Below are positions 7,202 to 15,265 of a stretch of DNA of 18,399 nucleotides, piece after piece; position 1 is the first letter of the stretch; every line of letters starts with the position of its first letter. The notes beneath the pieces are model-generated. The model was not told the origin of the DNA, made no database searches, and saw nothing but the letters and a program-made list of their open reading frames with translations. Origin of the DNA: an uncultured Collinsella sp. (GTDB lineage: Bacteria; Actinomycetota; Coriobacteriia; Coriobacteriales; Coriobacteriaceae); the NCBI GenBank assembly GCA_900544845.1, contig UQWV01000040.1, positions 1-18,399 on the forward strand, in the 5' to 3' direction. The position numbers and the translations under genes were made by a program.

Positions 7202-8101
7202 ATGAGCGAGAACGTGACGAACACCGCCGCGGCTGCGTCTGACCAGGCAAACGCGCCCACCATCGAGATCGCCGCCCACGCCGGCACTTGCTACGGCGTA
7301 CAGCGTGCGCTCGATATGGCGCTGGCCGCCGCGCCGCAGGCAGGGGAGTGCACTCAGGTCCATACCTTGGGTCCGCTCATCCATAACCCCATCGTGGTGC
7401 GCGAGCTTGATGAGGCAGGCGTCGGTCTGGCCGACACCTTGGACGACGCCACATCCGGCACCGTGATTATCCGCGCCCACGGCGTGGTGCCGCAGGTCAT
7501 TGACGCCGCTCGCGAGCGCGGCCTTACCGTGGTCGACGCCACCTGCCCCTACGTGAAGAAGGTTCATGTGGCGGCCGAGCGCCTGGTGCGCGAAGGCTAC
7601 CGCGTGATCGTCGTGGGCGAGCCGGGCCACCCAGAGGTCGAGGGTATTCTAGGCCACGCCGGCAATGACGCGCAGGTCGTGAGCTGTGCCGCCGACGCCG
7701 ATGCCCTGTCGCTCAAGGGCAAGGTGGGCCTCGTTGTGCAGACCACCCAGACCGCGCAGAACCTCGCCGAGGTCGTGGCCGCCATAACCCCGCGCGTGCA
7801 GGAGCTGCGTGTGATCAACACCATCTGCGCCGCCACGAGTGAGCGTCAACAGGCAGCAGCCACACTTGCCAACCGCTGCGACTGCATGGTCGTGGTGGGT
7901 GGCAAGAACTCGGGCAACACCCGCCGCCTGGCGCAGATTTGCGCAGACGCCTGCGAGCGCACGTATCATATCGAGGAAGCTTCCGAGCTCCAGGCCGCGT
8001 GGTTTACCGACGCTCACCACATCGGCATCACCGCCGGAGCCTCCACCCCGCAAGAACACATCGAGCGCGCCGTCACGCGCATCAAGGAGCTTTGCCGCTA
8101 A
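7202..8101 (+). CDS. ispH: 4-hydroxy-3-methylbut-2-enyl diphosphate reductase (IspH)
   Basis: IspH is the last enzyme of the MEP isoprenoid pathway. It reduces HMBPP to IPP and DMAPP with a [4Fe-4S] cluster. From ATG 7202 the product has 299 residues. The three cluster cysteines are C30 (GTCYGV), C115 (DATCPYV) and C209 (NTICAATSERQ). Substrate-binding residues are visible in LIHN (His61), RAHG (His93) and GHPEVEG (His143, Glu145). The C-terminal GITAGAST turn is also present. The start is chosen 2 bases after the plsC stop. An open frame extends to 7172 but only into plsC. The ribosome site is weak (GGGCAGG). About 20 Ala/Thr/Asn-rich residues precede the conserved domain, so a downstream start (for instance GTG for Val5) is possible. 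Confidence 0.95.
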   Translation: MSENVTNTAAAASDQANAPTIEIAAHAGTCYGVQRALDMALAAAPQAGECTQVHTLGPLIHNPIVVRELDEAGVGLADTLDDATSGTVIIRAHGVVPQVIDAARERGLTVVDATCPYVKKVHVAAERLVREGYRVIVVGEPGHPEVEGILGHAGNDAQVVSCAADADALSLKGKVGLVVQTTQTAQNLAEVVAAITPRVQELRVINTICAATSERQQAAATLANRCDCMVVVGGKNSGNTRRLAQICADACERTYHIEEASELQAAWFTDAHHIGITAGASTPQEHIERAVTRIKELCR

Positions 8102-8103
8102 CC

Positions 8104-9546
8104 ATGGACCAGACCGTACCCGCATACGCCGCCGAGGTGGCCGATTACGGGCGCAGCCGCGACCCCGAGCCGGGTGAAGGCGCGCTCGTTAAGAACGTGC
8201 GTCCCGAGTCGCCCGCATGGGATGTGGGTATCGAGCCGGGCATGCGCGTGCTCACGGTCAACGGCGAGCAGCTCACCGACATGATCGTATGGCTCTGGGA
8301 GGCCGACGATGATACCGTCGACCTGGAGGTTTTCGATCCGCGCGACAACACCGTCACCTCCGTCGAGCTCGACCGCTTCCCAGGAGAGGACTGGGGCCTG
8401 GAATTCGATGGCCCCATCTTTGACGGCATGCGTACCTGCGTCAACGCCTGCGTGTTCTGCTTTATGACCATGCTCCCCAAGGGCGGTCGCTCCACGCTCT
8501 ACATCCGCGACGACGACTATCGTCTGAGCTTTTTGCAGGGCAATTTTGTTACGCTCACGAACCTCTCCGACGAGGACGTGCAAAACGTCATCGACCGCAA
8601 TATGAGCCCCATGAACGTGTCGGTCCACGCCGTGAGCCCCGACGTCCGCCGCCGCATGATGGGCCGCAACGCCCAGCGCGGCATGGACGTACTCGAGGCC
8701 ATCATGGCCGCCGGCATCGAGATTCACGCGCAGATTGTGTTGTGCCCCGGCATGAACGACGGCGAGGAGCTGGAAAAGACCCTGCGCTTTTGCGAGGAGC
8801 ACGAGCAAATCACCAGCCTGGGCATCGTGCCGCTCGGTTTTACCAAGCATCAGAACCGTTTTAGCTGGTCCTACAGCGACAAGCCCGAGCTAGCGCGCGA
8901 GACCATTGCCATGATCCGACCGTTCCAGGACCGCGCCTATGAGCGCTTTGGCCGCCACACCTTCCAGATGAGCGACGAGTTCTATCTGGACGCCGGCATC
9001 GATCCTCCCGAGGCAGACTTTTACGACGGTTACCCGCAGTACTACGACGGCATTGGCATGATCCGCTCGTATCTGGACGAGACCGACGACGTGCTTGCCG
9101 CCGACGCCGAGCGTCTGGCCCGCGTCCGCGAGGCCGTCGCCGCCCGCAACCAGCGGCTTCTGTGTCTCTCGGGCGCCAGCGCACGCGACACGGTGGCCCG
9201 CTTTGTGGAGTCGCCCCAGGGACTCGCCGGCACTGTCACGGCCATCAAGAACCGCTATTTTGGCGGCAACGTGGACGTGACCGGCCTCATCGTCGCGTGT
9301 GACATTCTGGAGCAGCTGCCCCAAGATCTGTCGGGGTTTATGCTCTTTGTGCCTAAGCTCATGTTCAACGCTGACGGCATGACGCTTGACGAGTATCATC
9401 GTGACGATTTACTCGCAAGCCTTACCAGTCGCGGCGCCGAGGTTCATGTGGTGTCGACCATGCCGCATGAGCTGCTCGATACCCTAGAGCATATCCTTGG
9501 CATTATGCCCGCGGACCCTAACATTTCCACTGACCCTACCCATTAA
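8104..9546 (+). CDS. DUF512 family PDZ/radical-SAM-like Fe-S protein
   Basis: This is a 480-residue protein from ATG 8104. An N-terminal PDZ-like segment (about 26-80, with VRPESPAWDVGIEPGMRVLTVNG-type spacing) comes first. It is followed by a cysteine cluster C112-x3-C116-x2-C119 (CVNACVFC), the radical-SAM arrangement for a 4Fe-4S cluster, and a barrel-like core (NVSVHAVSPDVRRRMMG and so on). The C-terminal part (about 310-480) corresponds to DUF512. Proteins with this architecture are known next to der in many Gram-positives and in cyanobacteria, yet their reaction is not established to my knowledge. The true start is 2 bases after ispH, with GGAG 14 bases upstream, which is a long spacing. 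The open frame upstream overlaps ispH and is a shadow. Confidence 0.85.
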   Translation: MDQTVPAYAAEVADYGRSRDPEPGEGALVKNVRPESPAWDVGIEPGMRVLTVNGEQLTDMIVWLWEADDDTVDLEVFDPRDNTVTSVELDRFPGEDWGLEFDGPIFDGMRTCVNACVFCFMTMLPKGGRSTLYIRDDDYRLSFLQGNFVTLTNLSDEDVQNVIDRNMSPMNVSVHAVSPDVRRRMMGRNAQRGMDVLEAIMAAGIEIHAQIVLCPGMNDGEELEKTLRFCEEHEQITSLGIVPLGFTKHQNRFSWSYSDKPELARETIAMIRPFQDRAYERFGRHTFQMSDEFYLDAGIDPPEADFYDGYPQYYDGIGMIRSYLDETDDVLAADAERLARVREAVAARNQRLLCLSGASARDTVARFVESPQGLAGTVTAIKNRYFGGNVDVTGLIVACDILEQLPQDLSGFMLFVPKLMFNADGMTLDEYHRDDLLASLTSRGAEVHVVSTMPHELLDTLEHILGIMPADPNISTDPTH

Positions 9547-9553
9547 AGGAGAG
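9546..9553 (+). promoter_or_regulatory. Ribosome binding site deciding the der start
   Basis: AAAGGAGA lies 3-4 bases before ATG 9557, just inside the DUF512 stop (TAA 9544-9546). This selects ATG 9557 over the in-frame ATG 9497 inside the preceding gene. It also gives the standard Der N terminus, with the first P-loop at residues 9-16. Confidence 0.75.
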
Positions 9554-9556
9554 CAG

Positions 9557-10891
9557 ATGAAACCTATCGTCGCCGTCGTCGGACGCCCCAACGTGGGCAA
9601 GTCCACGCTCGTTAACCGCCTGGCCCAGACCTCGGACGCCATCGTCCACGAGTCCCGCGGCGTCACGCGCGATCGCTCGTACCACACGGCCGATTGGAAC
9701 GGCCGCGAGTTCACCATCGTCGACACGGGCGGCATCGAACCGCTCAAGAGCGATGACGTCTTCGCCACGTCCATCCGTGACCAGGCCCTCGCCGCCGCCG
9801 AGGAAGCCGCCGTCATCCTGTTTGTGGTCGACGGCCGCACCGGCGTCACCGAGGAGGACGAGTCTGTCGCTCGCATGCTCAAGCGCTGCGACAAGCCGGT
9901 CTTTCTGCTGGTGAACAAGCTCGACAACCCCGATCGCGAGAACGACAGCATCTGGGAGTTCTATTCGCTCGGCATCGGTGAGCCCACGCCGCTCTCGGCC
10001 CTGCATGGTCATGGCACGGGCGACCTGCTCGACGATATCGTGGCCCTGCTTCCGGAGGAAGAGGACGAGGTCGCCGATGAGTTCCCCGACGCGCTGAACG
10101 TCGCCATCATCGGCCGCCCCAACGCCGGTAAGTCCTCGCTGTTCAACCGCATCCTGGGCGCCGACCGCTCCATCGTGTCCAACATTGCCGGCACCACGCG
10201 CGACGCCATCGACACCGTCGTGGAGCGCAACGGCAAGCACTACCGCATGGTCGACACCGCGGGCATCCGTAAGAAGAGCACCGTGTACGAGAACATCGAG
10301 TACTACTCCATGGTCCGCGGCCTGCGTGCCATCGACCGCGCCGACGTGGCGCTGCTCGTCGTCGATGCCTCCGTGGGCGTCACCGAGCAGGACCAGAAGG
10401 TCATGGGCTTGGCCATCGAGCGCGGCTGCGCCATCGTGGTACTGCTCAACAAGTGGGATCTGCTCGACGACGACCGCAAGCGCGAGGCCTGCATGGAGAC
10501 AGTCGACCGCCGTCTGGGCGTCATGGCTCCCTGGGCTCAGTACCTGCGCATCTCGGCCCTGACCGGCCGTAGCGTCGAGAAGATCTGGGCGATGGTCGAC
10601 GCCGCCGAGAAGACGCGCTCGCAGAAGATCAGCACCTCACGCCTCAACACGTTCCTCACCGACCTGCGCGAGTTCGGTCATACCGTGGTGGACGGCAAGC
10701 GCCGCCTGCGTATGCACTATGTGACCCAGACGGGCGTCAACCCGCCGACGTTCACGTTCTTCGTCAACCACAGCGACCTGGTCAACGACACCTACCAGCG
10801 ATACGTAGAGAACCGCATGCGCTCGACCTTCGACTTTGCCGGCACGCCCATTCGACTCTTCTTTAGGAAGAAGGAGCAAAAGGATGCATAA
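9557..10891 (+). CDS. der: Ribosome biogenesis GTPase Der (EngA)
   Basis: Der is an essential double GTPase that assists late assembly of the 50S ribosomal subunit. The 444-residue product contains G domain 1 with GRPNVGKS (9-16), DTGG (56-59) and NKLD (120-123). An acidic spacer (LPEEEDEVADE, 165-175) leads to G domain 2 with GRPNAGKS (186-193), DTAG (233-236) and NKWD (298-301). The C-terminal KH-like domain spans about 354-440 (RLRMHYVTQTGVNPPTF, 383-399). All nucleotide-binding motifs are intact and the length is normal. The gene follows DUF512 and its last 8 bases overlap plsY, an arrangement consistent with co-transcription. Confidence 0.97.
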   Translation: MKPIVAVVGRPNVGKSTLVNRLAQTSDAIVHESRGVTRDRSYHTADWNGREFTIVDTGGIEPLKSDDVFATSIRDQALAAAEEAAVILFVVDGRTGVTEEDESVARMLKRCDKPVFLLVNKLDNPDRENDSIWEFYSLGIGEPTPLSALHGHGTGDLLDDIVALLPEEEDEVADEFPDALNVAIIGRPNAGKSSLFNRILGADRSIVSNIAGTTRDAIDTVVERNGKHYRMVDTAGIRKKSTVYENIEYYSMVRGLRAIDRADVALLVVDASVGVTEQDQKVMGLAIERGCAIVVLLNKWDLLDDDRKREACMETVDRRLGVMAPWAQYLRISALTGRSVEKIWAMVDAAEKTRSQKISTSRLNTFLTDLREFGHTVVDGKRRLRMHYVTQTGVNPPTFTFFVNHSDLVNDTYQRYVENRMRSTFDFAGTPIRLFFRKKEQKDA

Positions 10892-11567
10892 TCCGATTCT
10901 TCTGACCGCCATCTGCGCCGTGGTCTCGTTCTTTATCGGGGCGATTCCGTTTGGTCTGATCCTGGGCCGCGTGTTCAACCACACGGACATTCGTAAGGCG
11001 GGCTCCGGCAACATCGGCACCACCAACGCCCTGCGCGTGGCCGGCCCCAAGGTGGCTGCGCTCACGCTGCTGCTCGACTGCCTTAAGGGCGCCATCTGCG
11101 TCCTTATCGCGCGTCCGCTCATTGCCGACTTGGGCTATGGCTTCCCCGTGAGCATTATGGCCCCCGGTGCCGCCGGCGACTGGATGCTCGGCGTCATCTG
11201 CCTGGCAGCCGTGTGGGGCCATATCTTCTCGCCCTACCTCAACTTCCATGGCGGCAAGGGCATCGCAGTTGGTCTGGGCGTCATCCTCGCCTGGTACTGG
11301 CCCATCGGACTTTCGCTGTTGGGCATGTTTATCGTGGCCGTCGCCATCACCAAGTTTGTGTCGGTGGGCTCGCTTGCCGCGGCCATCGGTCTTCCCATCG
11401 CTGCCTGCGCGGTCTTTCCGTACAGCAGCCTCGGACTTAAGTTTTGCATGGCGCTGATCGGCATTACTGTGGTGTGGGCCCATCGTGCGAACATCAAAAA
11501 GCTCATGACGGGTAAGGAGTCCAAGCTCTCGTTTACCAAGCGCGTCACCGAGCCCGACGATAAGTAG
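10884..11567 (+). CDS. plsY: Glycerol-3-phosphate acyltransferase PlsY
   Basis: PlsY moves the acyl group from acyl-phosphate to glycerol-3-phosphate, the first committed step of phospholipid synthesis, in the cytoplasmic membrane. From ATG 10884 it has 227 residues with several membrane segments (about 4-30, 56-78, 98-115, 130-158 and 162-180). The cytosolic active-site loops are SGNIGTTNALR (41-51), GHIFSPYLNFHGGKGIA (112-128) and a HRANIKKL segment (200-207). The start is supported by AAGGAG at 10871-10876 and by fit to the family N terminus. A longer frame from 10836 would run back through der. It overlaps der by 8 bases and lies 9 bases before gpsA, which makes its substrate. PlsX, which makes acyl-phosphate, is not in the window. 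Confidence 0.95.
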   Translation: MHNPILLTAICAVVSFFIGAIPFGLILGRVFNHTDIRKAGSGNIGTTNALRVAGPKVAALTLLLDCLKGAICVLIARPLIADLGYGFPVSIMAPGAAGDWMLGVICLAAVWGHIFSPYLNFHGGKGIAVGLGVILAWYWPIGLSLLGMFIVAVAITKFVSVGSLAAAIGLPIAACAVFPYSSLGLKFCMALIGITVVWAHRANIKKLMTGKESKLSFTKRVTEPDDK

Positions 11568-11576
11568 GAGAGAGTC

Positions 11577-12584
11577 ATGAATGTTGCGCTGATTGGCTCC
11601 GGCTCCTGGGGAACCGCCGTCGCGGGCCTTGCCGCCGCGCGGGCCGAGCGCGTGACCATGTGGGCCCACAGCGAGCAGACGGCCGCCGGTATTAACGGCG
11701 AGCACCGAAACCCTCGCTATCTGGTGGGCTACGAGCTGCCGGACAACGTGGTGGCAACGACCGAGCTCGCCCAGGCGCTCGACGGTGCCGATGCGATCAT
11801 CTTTGCCGTGCCTTCGACGCACCTGCGCGACGTCTGCCACCAGGCGGCGCCGTACATCGCGGACGAGACGCCGGTTCTGTGCCTCACCAAGGGCATTGAG
11901 CCCGAGTCCGGCCTGCTCATGAGCGAGGTCATCGCCAGCGAGATCGGCAACGAGTCGCGCGTGGCGGCGCTCTCGGGCCCCAACCATGCTGAGGAAATCT
12001 GCCGCGGCGGACTTTCTGCCGCCGTCATCGCAAGCAAAGATCCGCAGATAGGGGAGACCTTTAAGGACCTGCTCCTATCCACGGCCTTCCGCATCTACCT
12101 GTCGCAGGACATGACCGGCGTCGAGGTTTGCGGTGCCATGAAAAACGTTATCGCCATCGTGTGCGGCATCTCCGCCGGCACCGGTGCCGGCGACAATACG
12201 CTTGCCCTTATCATGACGCGCGGCCTGGCCGAGATCAGCCGTCTGGTGCACGCCCGCGGCGGTCAAGCTATGACCTGCATGGGACTCGCCGGCATGGGCG
12301 ACCTCATTGCCACCTGCACCTCGGAGCATTCGCGCAACCGCACCTTTGGCTACGAGTTTGCCCACGGCGTGTCACTCAACGAGTATCAGACGCGCACGCA
12401 TATGGTGGTCGAAGGCGCCGTCGCGGCCCGCAGCGTCAGCGAACTCGCCCGTTCACTGGGCGTAGACATTCCGCTCACCTTTGCCGTGGAGCAAACGCTC
12501 TACAACGGTGTTACTTTGGATAGGGCGCTCGAGATTCTTACCGACCGCGTACCCTCCCAAGAGTTCTACGGACTCACCGACTAA
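11577..12584 (+). CDS. gpsA: Glycerol-3-phosphate dehydrogenase [NAD(P)+] (GpsA)
   Basis: GpsA reduces dihydroxyacetone phosphate to sn-glycerol-3-phosphate, the lipid backbone used by PlsY immediately upstream. The 335-residue cytosolic protein begins with the dinucleotide-binding glycine motif GSGSWGT (7-13). It carries FAVPS (76-80), LTKGIE (103-108), LSGPNHAEEI (132-141) and the catalytic region GAMKNVIAI (186-194, with Lys189). The C-terminal helical domain includes GLAGMGDLIATC. Length and motifs are normal. The start is defined by AGGAG at 11566-11570, which overlaps the plsY stop codon. Pairing of plsY and gpsA is a common arrangement. Confidence 0.97.
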   Translation: MNVALIGSGSWGTAVAGLAAARAERVTMWAHSEQTAAGINGEHRNPRYLVGYELPDNVVATTELAQALDGADAIIFAVPSTHLRDVCHQAAPYIADETPVLCLTKGIEPESGLLMSEVIASEIGNESRVAALSGPNHAEEICRGGLSAAVIASKDPQIGETFKDLLLSTAFRIYLSQDMTGVEVCGAMKNVIAIVCGISAGTGAGDNTLALIMTRGLAEISRLVHARGGQAMTCMGLAGMGDLIATCTSEHSRNRTFGYEFAHGVSLNEYQTRTHMVVEGAVAARSVSELARSLGVDIPLTFAVEQTLYNGVTLDRALEILTDRVPSQEFYGLTD

Positions 12585-12602
12585 CGCAGAAAGGCTTCCA
12601 CC

Positions 12603-13274
12603 ATGGGTTCCATCAAAATCGCTCCGTCCGTCCTTTCGGCCGACATGGCCAACCTCAAGGGCGAGCTCGACAAAATCGCCTGCGCCGACTACGTGCACTT
12701 CGACGTTATGGACGGTCACTTTACCGGCAACCTCACCTTTGGCGTTGACATCCTCAAGGCCGTCAAGCGCTCCACCGACGTGCCGGTCGACGCGCACCTG
12801 ATGGTGTCGAATCCCGACGAGACGGTCGATTGGTATGCCGATGCCGGTGCCGATATGATCACCGTGCACTACGAGGCCTCCACGCACCTGCACCGCACGC
12901 TCACGCATCTGCAGCAGCGCGGCGTCAAGGCCGGTGTGGTGCTCAACCCCGCCACGCCCGTCTGCGTGCTCGATAGCATCATCGACATTGTTGACATGGT
13001 GCTGCTCATGAGCGTGAACCCCGGCTTTGGCGGCCAGAGCTTTATCCCGGGCACTCTGCATAAGCTCCACGAGCTCAAAGCCATGTGCGAGCGCCACGGC
13101 GTGTCGCCCCTCATCGAGGTCGACGGCGGTATTTCTTCCAAGAACATTGCCGAGGTCGTCAAGGCAGGCGCCAACGTGCTCGTGGCCGGCTCCGCCGTAT
13201 TTAAGTCCGAAGATCCCGCTGCCGAGGTTGCGCTGCTGCAGAAGCTGGGCAACGAGGCCGCACAGGAGGCATAA
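12603..13274 (+). CDS. rpe: Ribulose-phosphate 3-epimerase (Rpe)
   Basis: Rpe interconverts D-ribulose 5-phosphate and D-xylulose 5-phosphate in the pentose phosphate pathway. The 223-residue TIM-barrel protein shows the full set of family motifs: PSVLSADMANL (8-18), HFDVMDGHF (32-40, with His32 and Asp34), DAHLMV (63-68, His65), MSVNPGFGGQSFIP (136-149) and EVDGGI (172-177, Asp174). His32, Asp34, His65 and Asp174 are the expected metal ligands, and the two Asp residues are the acid-base pair. The ATG is preceded by AGAAAGG about 9 bases away. The gap to gpsA is 18 bases and to the cysteine desulfurase 6 bases. Confidence 0.97.
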   Translation: MGSIKIAPSVLSADMANLKGELDKIACADYVHFDVMDGHFTGNLTFGVDILKAVKRSTDVPVDAHLMVSNPDETVDWYADAGADMITVHYEASTHLHRTLTHLQQRGVKAGVVLNPATPVCVLDSIIDIVDMVLLMSVNPGFGGQSFIPGTLHKLHELKAMCERHGVSPLIEVDGGISSKNIAEVVKAGANVLVAGSAVFKSEDPAAEVALLQKLGNEAAQEA

Positions 13275-13280
13275 ACCCTT

Positions 13281-14459
13281 ATGACCGCAGGTCAAAACCG
13301 CATACCCGTTAATCTTGACTATGCCGCCTCGACGCCCATGCGCGCCGAGGCGCTCCTTGCGCAGCGCGAGTACGACGACAGCGAGCTTGCCGGCGTCAAC
13401 CCCAACTCGCTGCATTCGCTCGGCCGCAAGGCCGCTGCACGCCTGGAAGTGGCGCGTCGCGAGATTGCCCGCAGCTTTGGCGCGCGCGTCCGCCCGTCCG
13501 AGATTGTTCTGACCAACGGCGGCACCGAAGCCAACCAGCTGGCGCTGCTCGGTCTTGCCGAGGGCGCTCGTCAGCGCGATCGCAAGCGCGATCGTGTAAT
13601 CGTTTCGGCCATCGAGCACGATTCGATTCTGGACAACCTGCCGCTGCTGCGTGCCGCTGGCTTTACCGTCGACCTGGTACAGCCCTGCCGCGCGGGCTAC
13701 ATTGAGCCTGCCGCGCTTATCGAGCTGCTAGGCGACGACGTAGCGCTCGTGAGCATCATGGTTGCCAACAACGAGACTGGCGTGGTGCAGCCCATCCGTG
13801 AGCTTGCCGCGGCCGCGCATACCGTGGGCGCCCTTTTCCACACCGATGCCATCCAGGGCTATCTGCATATTCCGCTCGATGCCGCCGAGCTGGGCGTCGA
13901 TGCTATGTCCGTCGCCGCCCACAAGATTGGCGGTCCTGTGGCATCCGGCGCGCTCTACGTTAAGACCCGCACCCCGCTGCGCCCGCGCATCTTTGGCGGA
14001 GGACAGGAAGCCGGACGACGTGCCGGCACGCAGGACCTGCGCACGCAGCTGGCCTTTGCCGCTGCCGCCTCGTCTCTGGCGCCCCATGTGGCTCAGGAGC
14101 GGGCGACGCTGCAAGCCCTTTCCGACAAGCTCTACGCCACGCTAACGGCCCACCCGCGCATTCACGCCACCATGGGCGACTACGAGCAGGCCGACCGTCT
14201 GCCCGGCATGGTATCGATCTACATTGATGGCATGGACTCCGAGGAGCTCATCATCAAGCTCGACGCCGCCGGCTTTGAGGTATCGGCAGGCTCGGCATGC
14301 TCGAGCGGCAATATGGACCCCAGTCACGTTTTGAGCGCGATGGGCATCGGTCGCGAGCAGGCATTGGGCGCACTGCGCATTTCCTTTGATGACCGCGTGA
14401 ATCCGGGCGATCTGGACGAGTTTGCCCAGACGCTGCTCTCGATCGTAGGCGCCGCATGA
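13281..14459 (+). CDS. Cysteine desulfurase (NifS/IscS-like, PLP-dependent)
   Basis: This enzyme takes sulfur from cysteine for Fe-S clusters or tRNA thiolation, leaving alanine. The 392-residue protein has the fold-type I aminotransferase layout: LDYAASTP (12-19), NGGTEANQLAL (79-89), His113 over the cofactor ring, Asp189 (HTDAIQG) and the PLP lysine 215 in AAHKIGGP. GGGQEAGRRAGTQD (239-252) follows, and the mobile loop carries the nucleophilic Cys340 in SAGSACSSGNMDPSHVL, the longer class I loop. The start ATG follows AGGAGG at 13264-13269, inside the end of rpe. It overlaps the Nif3-family gene by four bases (ATGA). No IscU, SufU, ThiI or MnmA partner gene is in the window, so the acceptor cannot be named. 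This is why I leave the symbol empty. Confidence 0.93.
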   Translation: MTAGQNRIPVNLDYAASTPMRAEALLAQREYDDSELAGVNPNSLHSLGRKAAARLEVARREIARSFGARVRPSEIVLTNGGTEANQLALLGLAEGARQRDRKRDRVIVSAIEHDSILDNLPLLRAAGFTVDLVQPCRAGYIEPAALIELLGDDVALVSIMVANNETGVVQPIRELAAAAHTVGALFHTDAIQGYLHIPLDAAELGVDAMSVAAHKIGGPVASGALYVKTRTPLRPRIFGGGQEAGRRAGTQDLRTQLAFAAAASSLAPHVAQERATLQALSDKLYATLTAHPRIHATMGDYEQADRLPGMVSIYIDGMDSEELIIKLDAAGFEVSAGSACSSGNMDPSHVLSAMGIGREQALGALRISFDDRVNPGDLDEFAQTLLSIVGAA

Positions 14460-15265
14460 TCGTCGCCGAGCTTGAGCGCGCGCTGCTGGCACGCTATCCC
14501 AAGACTGATGCTGAGAGTTGGGACCATGTAGGACTCTCCGTCGGCGACCCTGCCGCGCAGATTACCGGTGTTGCCTGCGCACTCGATGCGACCGAAGCCA
14601 ATGTGCACCGTGCTCTCGAGGCCGGTGCCAACGTGCTGCTGACGCATCATCCCATATACATCAAGGCGCCCGAGACATTTTGTCCGGCGGATGCTGCACG
14701 CCCCCAATGCAGTGCGGCGCTCTACGAGGCAGCGCGTTGCGGCGTGAGCATTATCTCGCTCCACACCAACCTGGACCGCTCGCACGAAGCCCGCATCTGC
14801 CTGAGCGAGCTGCTGGGTGCCGCACCCGTGAGCTCACTGGAGCACGTGGACGACCCCGAAGCGACCGGACTGGGCGCGCTTGCAACGTTGAACGACCCCT
14901 GCAGCCTGCGTGACCTTGCCGCGCGCGCAGCAGCGGCGTTTGGCAGCGACCCACGCGTGTGGGGCGAGGCCAATCACCCGTGCCGCACCGTCGCCATTTT
15001 GGGCGGCTCCCTAGGCGACTTCGGAGAGCTCGCCATCGCCGCGGGCGCAGATGTTGTCGTGACGGGCGAGGCGGGCTACCACGTGGCGCAAGACCTTGCC
15101 TTGCGCGGGCTACCGGTGATCTTGCTCGGTCACGACCGCTCTGAGGAGCCGTTCGTTGATATATTGATGAACTCTGCAGTTGACGCCGGGGTCGACCCCC
15201 GTCATGCGATTAAAATACTGAACCCTTGCCAATGGTGGACTGTGACAAAAGGAGAGAACTTATGA
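14456..15265 (+). CDS. Nif3-like dinuclear metal-centre protein (DUF34 family)
   Basis: Nif3-family proteins form toroidal hexamers with a two-metal centre. Roles suggested for them include GTP cyclohydrolase I-like and phosphohydrolase activities, but the general function is unsettled. The 269-residue product shows the metal-binding motifs THHPIYIK (63-70, His64 and His65), HTNLD (103-107), a second half with TGEAGYHV (203-210) and GHDRSE (225-230, His226 and Glu230). It lacks the inserted middle domain of longer relatives, so it is the short form. It starts in the ATGA overlap with the cysteine desulfurase (14456-14459) and ends in another ATGA overlap with the zinc-ribbon gene (15262-15265), so the three are probably translationally coupled. 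Pairing with the zinc-ribbon gene is common in Gram-positives. Confidence 0.92.
   Translation: MIVAELERALLARYPKTDAESWDHVGLSVGDPAAQITGVACALDATEANVHRALEAGANVLLTHHPIYIKAPETFCPADAARPQCSAALYEAARCGVSIISLHTNLDRSHEARICLSELLGAAPVSSLEHVDDPEATGLGALATLNDPCSLRDLAARAAAAFGSDPRVWGEANHPCRTVAILGGSLGDFGELAIAAGADVVVTGEAGYHVAQDLALRGLPVILLGHDRSEEPFVDILMNSAVDAGVDPRHAIKILNPCQWWTVTKGENL
15247..15256 (+). promoter_or_regulatory. Ribosome binding site for the zinc-ribbon gene
   Basis: AAAAGGAGAG precedes ATG 15262 by 5 bases and lies inside the last codons of the Nif3-family gene. It decides in favour of ATG 15262 over the in-frame ATG 15226. Confidence 0.75.
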
